A stretch of DNA of 64,000 nt. Source: Elysia crispata (taxonomy: Eukaryota > Mollusca > Gastropoda > Plakobranchidae). The translations under genes and the position numbers were made by a program. Positions 20,950 to 33,745 of this stretch are shown here, one piece after another. The notes below the pieces were generated by a model, which worked only from the letters and a program-made list of their open reading frames with translations, had not been told where the DNA came from and made no database searches. The DNA lies in the NCBI GenBank assembly GCA_033675545.1, contig JAWDGP010000089.1, forward strand, positions 397,001-461,000, in the 5' to 3' direction. The number at the start of each line of letters is the position of its first letter. The stretch's first letter is position 1.

Positions 20950-23900
20950 ATTATTATCTTTTAAGGTAATGTGTTCCTTTAATTGACTAGTTGATCATTA
21001 ATGCAACGTAAAAGGAATTTTTGTCATTTTAATTTTGCATTCTCTTCTATTCATTTCTGTTCAAAGCGATTTCTGTAAAAAGGTAATATGTTCGTATCAG
21101 TAAGGTTGCAGTAATATAAAGATTGCAGCACTATAATAAATAATCTATTTGTACTGTTATCTGCAATTTAGAGTAATGTTAATTACATAAAATCAATATT
21201 AAAATCTACCTATTAGATGTGTTTCTAGAGTCTTTTTCATCATATACATTTTGGCAACTGCAATTTTTGTTTGCAATACTCTCAATATCTACACAACGAT
21301 GAAAGTTCAAAATTTTCACATTACATCTCTTTTATCAGGTGCTTAAGGGTACTCATATCTGGCAATGTGGTGTATGTTATTTCTAATTTGTATTCTTTTG
21401 CCCACATATTTGATTTGCATTGTAAAATCTGTGCACACTCTATATTATGTATCTACAATCAGTTTTAAATTTAATACCAGTTGTTGTTTTTTTCCCTCAT
21501 ATAAATAAGGAATGGGATTTCACAAAAATTTACACTGATTTCTACTTTAACTTTTGGAATAATGTTTCCCTTGAGGAGCACAAGTGTTAAAAAAACATTG
21601 AAGCTGCTATAAACATCTCGCTTCTCCCGCGTAAGCGTGACTTAAGGGACCCTAATTTAAAGCTGAACAGATCACTCTTGAAGTTTCCAAATCTCAATTA
21701 TAAATGGGGTAATCTGAGCTGATATAATCCTATTGTATTAGTTTTTTAACACTAGTTAAACTTGCAGCAGCAAAGCAGAATGTGTTGTGAATGCTGTAAA
21801 AAGTTGAATAGATAAGATTGTTTGATTCTGTATGTGTGTGTGTGTGTCTCTCTCTCTTTCTCTCTCCTCCCTCATTGTGGTAGGGTGGTGTTTGCTGCAC
21901 AAACCATTCTGAGCTTTTTTTAAAGCATTTTCTCCTGGGTACTTCATTTAGTGTCCGTATTTTTTTTAATTTATGAAAAAAATTCAAGTTAAATCTGAAA
22001 TCCCAGTGACAAGAATCAGGTATACCTAAAGGAAATTGCCGGTTAGCAGATTTTATTAGCAGTAGCATACATCATGTGTTGCACAAAATGGAATAAGAAC
22101 GAAAATTAAGAGGTTGATCTAATTATGGATATCATATGGAATTGCACTGTACTAAAAGTAAAAAAAAAAAAATTAAAACGTAAACAGGCCATTTATGTAC
22201 GGACGCACCCATATTAAAAAAAACATACACATTATAGAAAAAATGTAATAAACACATCTTTAAATTAACAAAAAAAAACATACATCTTACGGAAAAATGT
22301 ATCACAGTCGAATAGAATATTTCATTTGAACATCATGCTTTGCAAATTTGTAAGTCTATAACAAAAATAAAAAAGAAGCAATTGAAAATTGTAGGCCTTT
22401 ATCAGTTATTTTCCCTATTTTGAAAAGAATATAATAAATTAGTAAATTAGTTTTTCTCTGGCAGACTGGACAGCTGGTGGCAGCCAAACAGTTAACGGGA
22501 AGTAATGATGGTGATGATGATAATAGCAATAACAGAACATAAAATATATAAAGAAGGATAAGAACAAAATAGGAACAGGCTACATGAAATTCATCGATTA
22601 TTTCCCTTTTTGAGTAGAATTTTTTTTTTTTTTTTTATTTTGTCATACTAAACCGAGAGTACAGTAGCAAAAGTGTGCGCTTCTTCTGTCTTTCATAACT
22701 ATCAGCAGGAGTGATACGAATTTTTAAATGATTATTGTAAGACTTCAATAGTATCTTTCACGTTTATGGAGGGCAATAAAAATCACGCTTGCATTTGTAT
22801 TGGAACTTTTCAATGATAAAAGATGAATAATTTTAGTTTATTTTTTTATTTATTTATTTTTTTTGTTTTGGTTGTTGACAGCCTATGAAGGTGTGTGCCG
22901 AAAAAAGGAAACGTAAACGTTTTTACCTGTAAAAATTAGTCTTACTCATCCGTACTCATTAGTTTGAAATAGAACATAAAAAAAGGTGGTGAAGGAATAA
23001 AAAAAAAAATTACTCATATGACAGTTGCTATCGAAGTTTTGCAAAAGTTTAAATGAGAAAGAAAACATTCAAATAATCCGGGGTGGGGGGGGGGGGGAAT
23101 ATCTAGCAGTATTTTAACAGAAAAGCATGAGATATTATCTCGTGGAATCAACATTTCATATGCTCAAAAAAAAAAAAAATTATATCATCAAAAATATTTT
23201 GTACCAAAGTTATTCTGCAAAGGAGATTTGTACACAAACATGTGAACAAGAGTAGATTTACATAAGCTCTACCCTTGTAACCTATCTAATCGGCCATTTG
23301 ACTGAAATCCTGAAGCATCTCAACATTGTATTTGTAAATGAATTGATATAAAATCGCACAATCAGCTAGGATATGTATATTGTGATAGCTGCGATGCCTT
23401 GTTCTATGAAAAATACAATTTAAAAAAAAAAAAAGGAAAGAAAAAAGCTTGATGACAAGATGATCATACAAGAGGCCTTTTTTTTTCTTTTCCTTTCGGA
23501 GTGGATTAAGTGTAACGCAAACCTAATAAAAATTATGGCTTTTTTTTTACTCATCAATTATTGTCTTAAACAAAAGGTGCAGGTAAATCTTAAGAAGGAA
23601 AGAAAAAAAAAACAGAAAAGGTGTAAGTCATGATCACCTTAGCATCAAGCTTCATTATTTTTTTTCAGGTGTCATTTAAATGCCTTAAGCTTCCTTCCCC
23701 TGTGCAAGCGTACTGGTAATAATGTGATCTGGTTTAGACCGCAATAAAAATAATAAAAACGTAAGATATTCTTTCGATTTCACTGATTGCATGAAATGTA
23801 GACCAGTTATGTTATATTGCTTTAAAGATGAAGTTGCACATAATATATGTACAAGGCAAAATTTATAATCTGATAGAATATACTTTCTTTTGCTGCAGTA

Positions 23901-24220
23901 CTTAAAAAGCTGCTCTTCATTTTTTGAAATTATTATTACCTGACTTTTGTCTTATTAGTTTTTCAAATTTGTATTTAAAACTGTATGAGATAACATGGCT
24001 TTACTGATTGCTTAGTGATATTGCATGACGCATATTAAAAAGGAAAAGTCTATTTTAGTCCCCATTTGGCCAAATACATTTCATGGAATGTAGTGTGGAT
24101 GCTGGATCCTTTCTCATCCCATGTGTGATCTATCAAACAAATCTGGTTTCTTTTAATTACAAAATGTTTATAGTCTATTCATATCCTTTATATTACAAGC
24201 GCAAGAAGGAAAAAAATTAT
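20950..24220. other. Gene-less AT-rich stretch
   Basis: Only homopolymer tracts and short ORFs without codon character or splice context are seen. A short GT/CT tract occurs at about 21832-21866. There is an A/T homopolymer near 22620-22638 and a G-run near 23083-23096. Confidence 0.6.
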
Positions 24221-24229
24221 TCATGCCTT

Positions 24230-24610
24230 ATCGGACATCGACTGCAGCTTTGATCCTTTAACGAGTGCTTAATCGTCTTTGACACTTCCGCCTGAGTAGC
24301 GCTGCAGAAATGGAATTACTAGCAAGCCCGATGGCCTTTGCTACGTCTGCGGACCGCCTTGTGTCTTACACCAGTAATCGCTGGCTCGAGTGCTAATCGC
24401 TGTTAAGAGCAGCGCAAGGTGAAACTGTCACAAATTCCGAACACCTTGGTTGGCAGCAGAGTCCGAGGGCGGGCATAAGGAGTTCAGCAAGGAATCAGCT
24501 GCTCTGCCCTTAGGCACGTAAGATTGGTGCCTGAGCCGACCCGTTATTCTGCCTGATTAGTCTAAGACGGATGGCTCCAGTGCGGCAAACAACAGCTAAA
24601 ATGTGTTGAA
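24230..24610. promoter_or_regulatory. GC-richer non-coding block, candidate enhancer/conserved element
   Basis: About 380 bp have clearly higher GC and lack simple repeats in an otherwise AT-rich desert. All frames carry stops, so it is not coding. Repeated TAATCG/CTAATCGCTG-like words occur (for example near 24375 and 24393). Position in a gene desert upstream of a homeobox gene suggests a regulatory element; this is inference only. Confidence 0.3.
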
Positions 24611-25182
24611 GTTGTTATTAAAGATTGCTGCACGTGATCGTGCGTGAAAATTTACATCCATGTGTAATTTACCTTGTACTGTTGGAAATGTTTGAACAGA
24701 AAGAAGAAAATACCGTCATTTGGCTTTTACATTTTGCCATGACGGCCTCAATTAAACACTGAGATTTTCTTAATATTCACGTGAGATATTACAACGAGTG
24801 AAATATTGTTTCAACTGCAAGTGGCATGTAGTGTTCGTCTCTAAATTTATCAAACAGAAAGCTTTTGTCGAACACCATTTTCTCAAAACGTGAGAGTAGA
24901 AACAGGTAGGCCTAGCACTCTCTTGTCAGAACAAATAACATAAAATTAGTAGAAGCTTCATTATGAATTATCTACCCAAAATCGAGTGAGGAGACCGAAT
25001 GTGCTTATGTGTTTAACAAAAAAAAAAAAAATGAGTGTTCTTATATTTCAAATTTAATCCAAAGAGTGTCTTAGTATAAAAAAAAAAAGGATGGAGCGAT
25101 TCAATTTCAACAAATGGTACGCAAGTAGCGGTCTAAAGAGATTATTGAGAAATTGATGAGAGGAATAGCTGAAACTAAATGA

Positions 25183-25190
25183 TGACGTCA
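25183..25190. promoter_or_regulatory. Perfect palindromic CRE/ATF site
   Basis: TGACGTCA sits inside a 12-bp palindrome (GATGACGTCATC, 25181-25192). No gene start is recognised nearby, so its function is unknown. Confidence 0.25.
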
Positions 25191-25879
25191 TCACAATGAA
25201 TTTGACATCAACTTGTACGCGAGTATGAGGGTTAGCCATGGGCTTGAGAAAAAGCGACCTAGAGCTATAAAGAACACACGTAGAGAAAAATTTCATTCTC
25301 AAAGGTAGAAGCTTTCTATAACTCTCAAAGCCCATGAGAAGAATTTTAGCCACAAGCCAAGCGGCTTGATTATCAACTTCTTCCAAGTCTGAACATACTA
25401 AAATCATTAAAATCATAATGTTACAGGCCGTCCTTCATTCTTTTTTCAAATCAAAACAAATATGAAACAATGGAGAAGCATCGATGATGTAATCAATATT
25501 TCTACAGGATTAGGGACAGAAACAGCCACAACTTAGTCATCTTCTATTTCATTTCACCTCTACCTTTCTAACCTTTTGTATGACCATTGCAAAAAAGTTC
25601 TTAAAATTAAGGAGTATTCCCGAATACCCTGGCGTTTACTTTTCCTCATACCTATGTGTCGATATTAGATTAGAAGGACTAACGTAAACAAAGTCGTCAC
25701 AGCTCGAGAACTTGCGCAAACATTAAATTTTGGACATAGTGACAAATATCCATTCCTCGTAGACTGCGAATGTGAGAAGTGCCTACCTGCCGTCTCTGTT
25801 GAGCTGAGGGTCAGGGTTTACGAACCAAGAACTTTGAAAGCATGCCATGTTTATAAGTAAAATTATGTGAATTTTTTTT

Positions 25880-25883
<4 letters not shown>

Positions 25884-25934
<51 letters not shown>
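25884..25934. repeat. (TA)n microsatellite
   Basis: About 25 TA units in gene-less sequence. Confidence 0.95.
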
Positions 25935-25935
<1 letters not shown>

Positions 25936-26565
25936 CTAAACATTAAATGAGCTGATTAACCCGAATAGAAAAGGAACAGGGTACAAAAAAAAAAATTCTG
26001 CCTTTCTACATGTATTAAGTAATTATATCGAAGGAGCTACTCCGTAAAGCACTAAGCAGTGATTACAACGATACAACGAGTGAGCAAAAGCATGTGACAA
26101 ACACCCAAAGAAAAAAGTCATTGAAGAACAGCCTCGGACTGAGTAAGAAAAACTCAGAATTTATTATAACGATAGTGAGCTGCGACTGCGCTGAAATTTG
26201 TGAGTTAATTAGGCTGTAGTTTTTGTGCTTCTTACTCAAAAAAGTCGATGATGTTGTTCACAAAAATGGCGGATTAGCATTTTGAAACAGGTACCTAGGA
26301 ATGTGGAAATCACAAATAGAAGAGCAATTTATTTTTACTCAAAATTACACTTAGTCTGAGTTTGGCATTCGAAGACATTGAAGATTTGATTCTTGAACAA
26401 AACAACAAAACCGTACAATTATTAAGACAGTTTTGAAAAGGTAAAGGACTCAAGAATGGGCTGAAATACGTATATGAAAACTAATTTCCCTTACATTCAA
26501 ATCGAAAGAACTTAAAGCCTTGAAACAAATACAAGAAAAGATGAAACAAATTGACCCGCCCCCAA

Positions 26566-26592
26566 AACACACACACACACACACACACACAT
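26566..26592. repeat. (CA)n microsatellite
   Basis: About 13 CA units. Confidence 0.9.
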
Positions 26593-26921
26593 ATCAACCA
26601 TTTTATACTCAAGGCAATATGACATGGAATGTGGTATATAAAATCCCTGTGATACTTATTTATCTCACGTCACTAAAAAATGCCCTAGACAGAATTTTTA
26701 AAGAATAGCTCCTAAAGGAACCTCAAATTCATTTAAAACGTGTTGGAAACTCGTTTTTATGTGCTGTCCTTGATGTACGGAACGAACTACAAGAACAACT
26801 GAAATCTTCTTTGATAACAGTTTTACAAAGACTTCATATTTTCTCATTTGTTCGATATCTTTTTTGTATATATTATTATTACTATTTTTATTTTTTTTTT
26901 GGGGGGGGAGGGGGGTAGTAT

Positions 26922-27091
<170 letters not shown>

Positions 27092-30000
27092 ACATAATTA
27101 AACACCAACGAACTGAGGGAAAAAAACCAGGAAGCTAACATTAAGGGACAACAGAAAACAAACTGCAAAAAAACAACAACTATACACGTGGGTCACAAAC
27201 CTCTACCTTAAGGCTCAATAATAGTACAAATTCCAAACAAAACTCAGTGAAATTATGAAGAAGCCAAAATTACGCATTACATGGGGTATCAAAAATATAT
27301 TATATAGAATCTTATGGAAAGTACAATCTTTGCTGTTATAAAGACTAAGTTCAACTAAAAGTAATGAAGTGTTTTTCCAGTGTAAGCACTTGCTTGAAAA
27401 TGTGGATTCAGCTTGGAACCTTTTTTTTTTTTAAAGAAAAAAAAAAAAATTTGAAGTCTGCCACGAGATTTTAATTTCATATGAAACTTTTGCCGTACAT
27501 TGCGGAGTCGGATGGTTTAAGTCTGTTAAGGAAAACAATGATGGAACTTTATTTTTATACCAGCTGGATGCCATAAAAGTTTTATGGATGACTGGAAAAA
27601 AAAAGAACGGGGTGCCAAAACTTTTCAATCATACCCATATAAAACAGACACACCTAGATCTATTTAGATGTACCTATTGTCATAAGCGATGTTATAGTCG
27701 ATCTTGATGCGAGATCTATTTTTTTTCTCCAAATAATCTCCAACTGCTATTTTGGCCAAACAAATACACGTTGTCAGCTAAATTTTGACGTTATCTTGAA
27801 AAATCACATTTATTAAATTTAAGAAAGGAAATCGACTAACTCTGTACTTTCCAAATTTATTTTTAGAACTTTTAAACTCTTATTAGAAAGCTATGAATTT
27901 TAGCATTAAATGTATTGTCTTGCGGAAATTCTTAGCCGCGCAGTTATATAAACCAATATGATAATGAATGGTTAAAACAATCTGTAAAACGATCTGGATT
28001 TTGCAAAATTGATTAACTATTCTTATTCAGATCTTACTTCCATTATTTTGTTTTTCAACACAAAACTCGTTTTCTGTCGTTGAACAAAGCCCAGTCAGGT
28101 TTAGGTATAGATACACTGTTTCAACTCCAAAAATAAGAGAGTGAGTTTATCAAGATCGGGGGGGGGGGGGGGCGGGGGTGTTCGGGCCTATTAGCACCAT
28201 CATAAATTGTACGAACAAACTGAAGTTTCGTGCTTGTGCAGCTACTGAGAACATAGCATCTAGAAAGTACAGTTACATAAATATTGATAAATCCAAATAG
28301 AAAAGCAAAAACATAAATATTGATAGTAATAGATACTTTAAAATCGTGTATGATTTGCGAAGTATTATACTGCTCCTTGATTTTTCATGAAACTTGACTG
28401 TTAGTCCTTTGGTGATGGATGTATCAGTTTAATCTTGTAAAAACTGTTAAATGTAGGCCTATGTCAACAGACTTTTTAGCCGTGTGTTCAACAACAAAAT
28501 GATGCAAATTCTGAGCTTTGGAATGATCAAAGACAAAAAAAAAAAAAAAAAAGCAGCGTAGAACTTCGGACCAACATGTTGGGTTAGATTACAGCGTTCA
28601 AAACACAAACTTGCTCAGGGAACTTAGTCTTTGGGCGATTATGATCGAAAATAGAGAAATGATTCATAGACTAAAATGATTAAAAAGGAAAAAAATAGCC
28701 AGCCGCTCTCTTTTAAGACTGCACTCTTTGACCTGGCTAACAAGGTATGAATAAAGAATGTCTCCGTACCAGACACATGATTTTTTATTCCAACCACAAA
28801 TTGACCCTTACTATTGTGAGGTCGCAAGAGAGAATGAAAGGGGAATTTAAGACGATATTTCTGGATGTTTAGTAGGAGTGTTCCTGTCTAAGAAAAGAGG
28901 AAAAAAGGGATGCAATCGCTAATTCGAAATCCAATACGAAAGATAGAAATAAGCTACAATGTGTGCCTGCTTGTGTCAGTGTGAACCAGTAACCCCATCC
29001 TTATTTCACATGGCCGGCATGGGTTACTATCTCTGTTTTTTATTGCAGCCTCGGATCTGTCATGGTCAAAAGCATCTCTTCTTGCAAGTCGTTAAATATC
29101 TCGTTGCATGCATGAATTTCCCACCGACATCCGACCTGATAATTTATATTGCTTCAAACAGCGACCAAATTCAGTTGCAGGAGTTCCCTGAGGTATAAAG
29201 TGGCTGTTGTAATCAATACCACAAATGATTATACTGCTAGAAAAGACACGGGTTTTTTATTCTTTAATATTCTACAAGCGCAGTTTCATTCAGCTTACCT
29301 TTGTATCGCTTTTTGCTTAGTTAAAAAATACTTTACAATAAGATTGTTTCAACTCAAATTGAGATAAACAGGAATATTTGACATATGTCACAAGATCAAG
29401 GAATCGAAAATTCTGGCATTGAATGCCATATTGTTGCTAACCACAGCAGCAGAAACAGTTTTATAGCTAGAGAGGAGGCGTATATTTTTTTTCTTTAGAG
29501 TTTGATTATATTTATTAAGAGACATTTCAAAATGTGGTTAGTAAGAAAAAGTAAGTAGATTTTTTTTAAAGACATGTAATATTGGTCTGATTAATGTGAT
29601 AGTTAAGGTTGTGCAAGAACGAAGTCAGTAATGAAAGTGTGAAACTTCATGAAAAACAAAATGCAAAGAATTATCACCTTAAAGGTTGAAAAAGGTGGAG
29701 ATAATAGTCATTAAGCTCAATTTGAGTAAAGATCCTTTAATAGATCACGTTCTTAAAGTTTTTTTTTACCCTTAATTACATCATGATGATCAGCATCCAT
29801 TGTAGTATTTCTCGATATCTGATACATGGTTGGGGTCTTACTGCTTAGATCTTCAGAAATTGATTATGCTATTGGATACTTTGACCTCTCCAAATCTATT
29901 AAGGATGTCCTCATCTAAAATGTCTTTTGGATAATAGAAAAAGACGTGTAAAGAAAATTGAGGATTGACCCGCAGTCATGAAGTGAATGTAAATTATGAA

Positions 30001-33000
30001 ACAAGTTCGAAGTATGCATGACCTCTAAGCGAAAAGGAGATTCTTTAAATAAGTCTTCTTTATTTGACAAATATGTTATTCAATACGAGAATATGGTGAT
30101 GATTATGGAACACAAAGTAATTTGAATCATTGCAAAGAACCAAAAGTTTGGGTGAGAAAGATGTATAGCGGGAATGAATGGAAATCGAAAAGACAAATTA
30201 ACCTGTTACGAAAATGTATACTCTCGAGTTCAGAATTAAAATCTAATGGGATTTAGGTAAATGTCCATTATAATTCTGCTAAAAAAAATGTGTCACCCTC
30301 TTGATAAAAAAGACCAAAAAATTATATCTCTCCTCCCCAAATTATAATTAAGTCAGTTTAATGTTCTAACTCGTATCAGCAGGTATTAGAGACTTGTATG
30401 CTAAATTGAACAATTTATTAAATGAGTAGCTTGTAAAATGAACTTTTACTTTATTTACTAGTCATCGCGCCTTTTTTTTTAATGGCGGTCTCTACAGGGG
30501 CAGATATAGTAGGCAGGTCCCAAAATGCTTTGCCCTCAAAAGATTCCATAAAGATGTGAGGATTCATCGGGAATCTTAAAGTGACTTTGATTATCTAAAA
30601 TTACTAGTAAAAATTCTCTTACCGAACTTACATTGGTCTGGTGCAATGAAGAAAATATTATAAACTGCTGCATTGGTGTCATTGTGTAAGTGTGTGGAGC
30701 GGTGATTAGAGGAGGGTGATGAAGAAACATACAGCAATTTTCCTTTGATGGGCCATTCTACTGTGAGGGCGAACACAGGCTTAATGATTTACAGGTTTTT
30801 CCGAAAACAAAAACCAGCATCCCGTAACAGAAAGTGACATGTATCCTAGCCTAAGTTTACTGAACATAAAGAAAAAATGTAGAATGAAAGAAACGAAAGT
30901 GATATATTATACATTAGTGATACATCTAACCGATTTCTTAATTTAGAAATATTGAAAGTCATATATCGGTGAACTAAAAAGAGGCACATATTTAGTCAGG
31001 CGATGTCCGTTGACAATTGAAGTACCATACATAAACCTTTTTACTTGAAGAAATAATTGAGAAGTCCGATCATATTGTATTATTTCTTTATTGGCGTTCA
31101 AAGATTATTTGGCATTAGGACATGGGCGTGAATGTAGATCAATTGGCTAATTGATCATTGACAATAATTATTATGGTTTCTCTGAGTTTGGTCGGCCTCA
31201 GAAGCGCAACTTAAAACATTGATTTCAAATCGAAATATTTCATACAGTGTTTATCAAATGCACTTTTGTTTGTTTGTAGTTGGTTTTTGTTTATTTTTTA
31301 ATCAATCATCTAATTAAGCTGAATGATAGATGTAAGGTCTTTTCATTATCAGACAAAATCAAAGAGACGAGGCTTCAAAGTCATGCATGGATAGACGTTT
31401 GGCGTATTTTCTGATGTGTGCATAATTATATCGTGCCCAATAGTGCAAAATTTTCATTCACATTTTGTCATAAAACCATTGAGGAGAACCTTCTTTTTCA
31501 ACGTCCCCCCTCCTCTTATAATTTTTTTAAATATCGTTTTTCTGCAAACTCGAAAGAAATGAGGTTTCACTCAACAAGAGAAGTTATCGTCAGAATTATC
31601 TATACCGTCATCATTTTATTGAATCTTTCATCAAAATCCTGACAAAAATCATTCGAAGGCATTAACGAGGACAAAACAACGCAGAAGTTATATTTGAAGA
31701 GACATAAGAATGGTTGATTAAAACTTAAGACTGAAAAACAAATAGCTCAATCATTTCAATGTCACCGAATAGATGCTTTGAAATTTCATAAGTGGATATG
31801 TACTCGTTTATGGAATAACATCTTTTGAATGCTCAGTCTTACATGTATGTTTATTCGAAAATGATTGTAATAACATAATTTCTAAAGCTGCATAAGCTGG
31901 ATTTTTCCACCTACGTTGTGGGATTGTTTTTTGTTTTTTTTTCGCTTTTCTTTATCGAATAAAACATGTATTAACTGTGATAAGAAAGAAATTAAACCAA
32001 AAAAAAAAAGGAATATCATGAAAAAAAGCAATGGTGATATATCACCATTTTTTTACAACAGGTTTGAATATAACGCATATCGCGTCCTTTGATGTGCATT
32101 TTAGGTAATTTTTAATAACCATTTTTCCTTTAAATACTGCAGATTTCCATCTTTTCCGTTAGCATCTTAGTATAATACAAAGTCAGAGGCTCTCTTCATG
32201 TTTCTTTGCATAAGGTTTTCTGTTTCTGAGTGACCTTTGATTTGGGAAGTTGGGAAAAGAAGTCACCATCAGCGCCCTTAGGATCGTTTGTTCAGCTCTT
32301 ATTTTAAATATTTATCCAACTATTGATTCTATTTCGGGGTTATCGCTGTCAATGGGTCTTTGAGTTTCTAAAGTCTTCAACGCAAAGCATTTCCGGATTT
32401 ACCCCGATGTTTCTGGTGTTAGCCACACAACAATGCCAGCCTAGTATGACATGCCTTCACGAACAGATCATTGTGAGTTGCTCCGCTTGACAAACGGGTT
32501 TGCCGGAAGCCCTCCAACGGGGAGTCCAGAAAAAGTGAGGCAATTTTCAATGGCAGGAAGGTCATAACTTTTATCTCTTTGCAAATACAGACCATCGGAA
32601 TGTTGGGTGTTTGTTAATAGTAACATCTCAAGGTGAATGGTGTCTGCCTCAACGGACACTCCCTTTCCATGAATAAAAAAGATTTATCTTGGAATCATTT
32701 AGTAAGCACCTTCTTTGAATGCTTCATCTACTCAAATAATCTAGTGTGACAAATCATTTTGATCACCTTTTAATTATCTAAATTTTTAATTCACTTCAAT
32801 GGGAAACTTTAATTCAATCTAGCGATTTTCATGAGTATAATGTGGAGTAGAGTCACACTTATGTGAAAAGGCATTTATGGAATGACGTATTAAGCATGGG
32901 AGTAAGAAAGAGAGAACGAGAGAAATGGCCACGTAATTTTGTTTTTGTTCAATACATACCGACTATTTTAATCTCCACTTATTAATAATAATAATTACAT

Positions 33001-33651
33001 ATACATATTTTAAAGGCCCCCCACCCACCCACCCATTCTTTTTTTTTTTTAATTCACTACAAGTGGTAAAGCAAAAAAAGGCTTCTGGTAGGGGCCTATT
33101 TTAAGTGCTAACAAATTGTTTTCCACTGTTTTAGGAAGGCTGCTGATCTGATACATTTTACACCGGGCATCCTATCTAGCTTTTTTAGGTTTGGTTATTC
33201 CCAGACTCCCTAAAGTCCGCTAAGTTTCTCTCAGTCCTACTCCGACCTTATTACTCTTTTCTTATAATGTGAAAGGGTGTAAAACCTGTCTATGATTTCC
33301 ACACGGTTTTAGGTAGGCATCTGCCCTTTATTTTTTACCTCTCATTCATTCATGTCACATCAATTGACAAGCCGTCGAAAGATATGATTCTTAATGCAAC
33401 ATGATACTCTTTACAGAACAGTAACATTTTGAATGATTAAAAATTCATATACACGTATTGTTGTTCTAAATGGTAATCAATTTAAAAATGTATTTATTGA
33501 GACCTTCAATAGAAAACAAAGCGACGTGTAAACATCCGATTGTGAAATTTTTTTTAAAAGATGAAACGATCGGGCTTAATCACAATACTCCTCAATCACT
33601 CTAAAATGCAATTACAATTTGTGATATATATTAAGAAGGCCATATCTCAAA

Positions 33652-33739
33652 AAGCATTTCAAGGATAAACGTTAAGGCCCGTCAATGTTTATGTTTATAT
33701 AAACATAGACGTGCCTTAAAGTTTACCTTTGAAATGCTT
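33652..33739. repeat. 88-nt near-perfect inverted repeat (hairpin)
   Basis: The left arm at 33652-33691 pairs with the right arm at 33700-33739 over about 40 bp with only a few mismatches, leaving an 8-base loop that is itself AT-palindromic. The right arm runs into the left target-site duplication of the LINE at 33746. It could be a foldback/MITE remnant or a pre-miRNA-like hairpin. Confidence 0.8.
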
Positions 33740-33745
33740 ATATAT
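33733..33745. repeat. LINE target-site duplication, left copy
   Basis: AATGCTTATATAT is identical to 35912-35924 on the other side of the LINE. The match is exact over 13 bases and diverges at the next base. Confidence 0.85.

Noticed and set aside
28959-29198. 79-codon ORF with Cys-rich start and an internal acceptor-like TTTATTGCAG
   Set aside because: No partner donor or protein similarity; a single acceptor-like sequence is common by chance.
32030-32049. Perfect 20-bp palindrome flanked by A and T runs, terminator-like
   Set aside because: Rho-independent-type terminators have no role in this eukaryotic context; AT-rich palindromes of this length are not rare.
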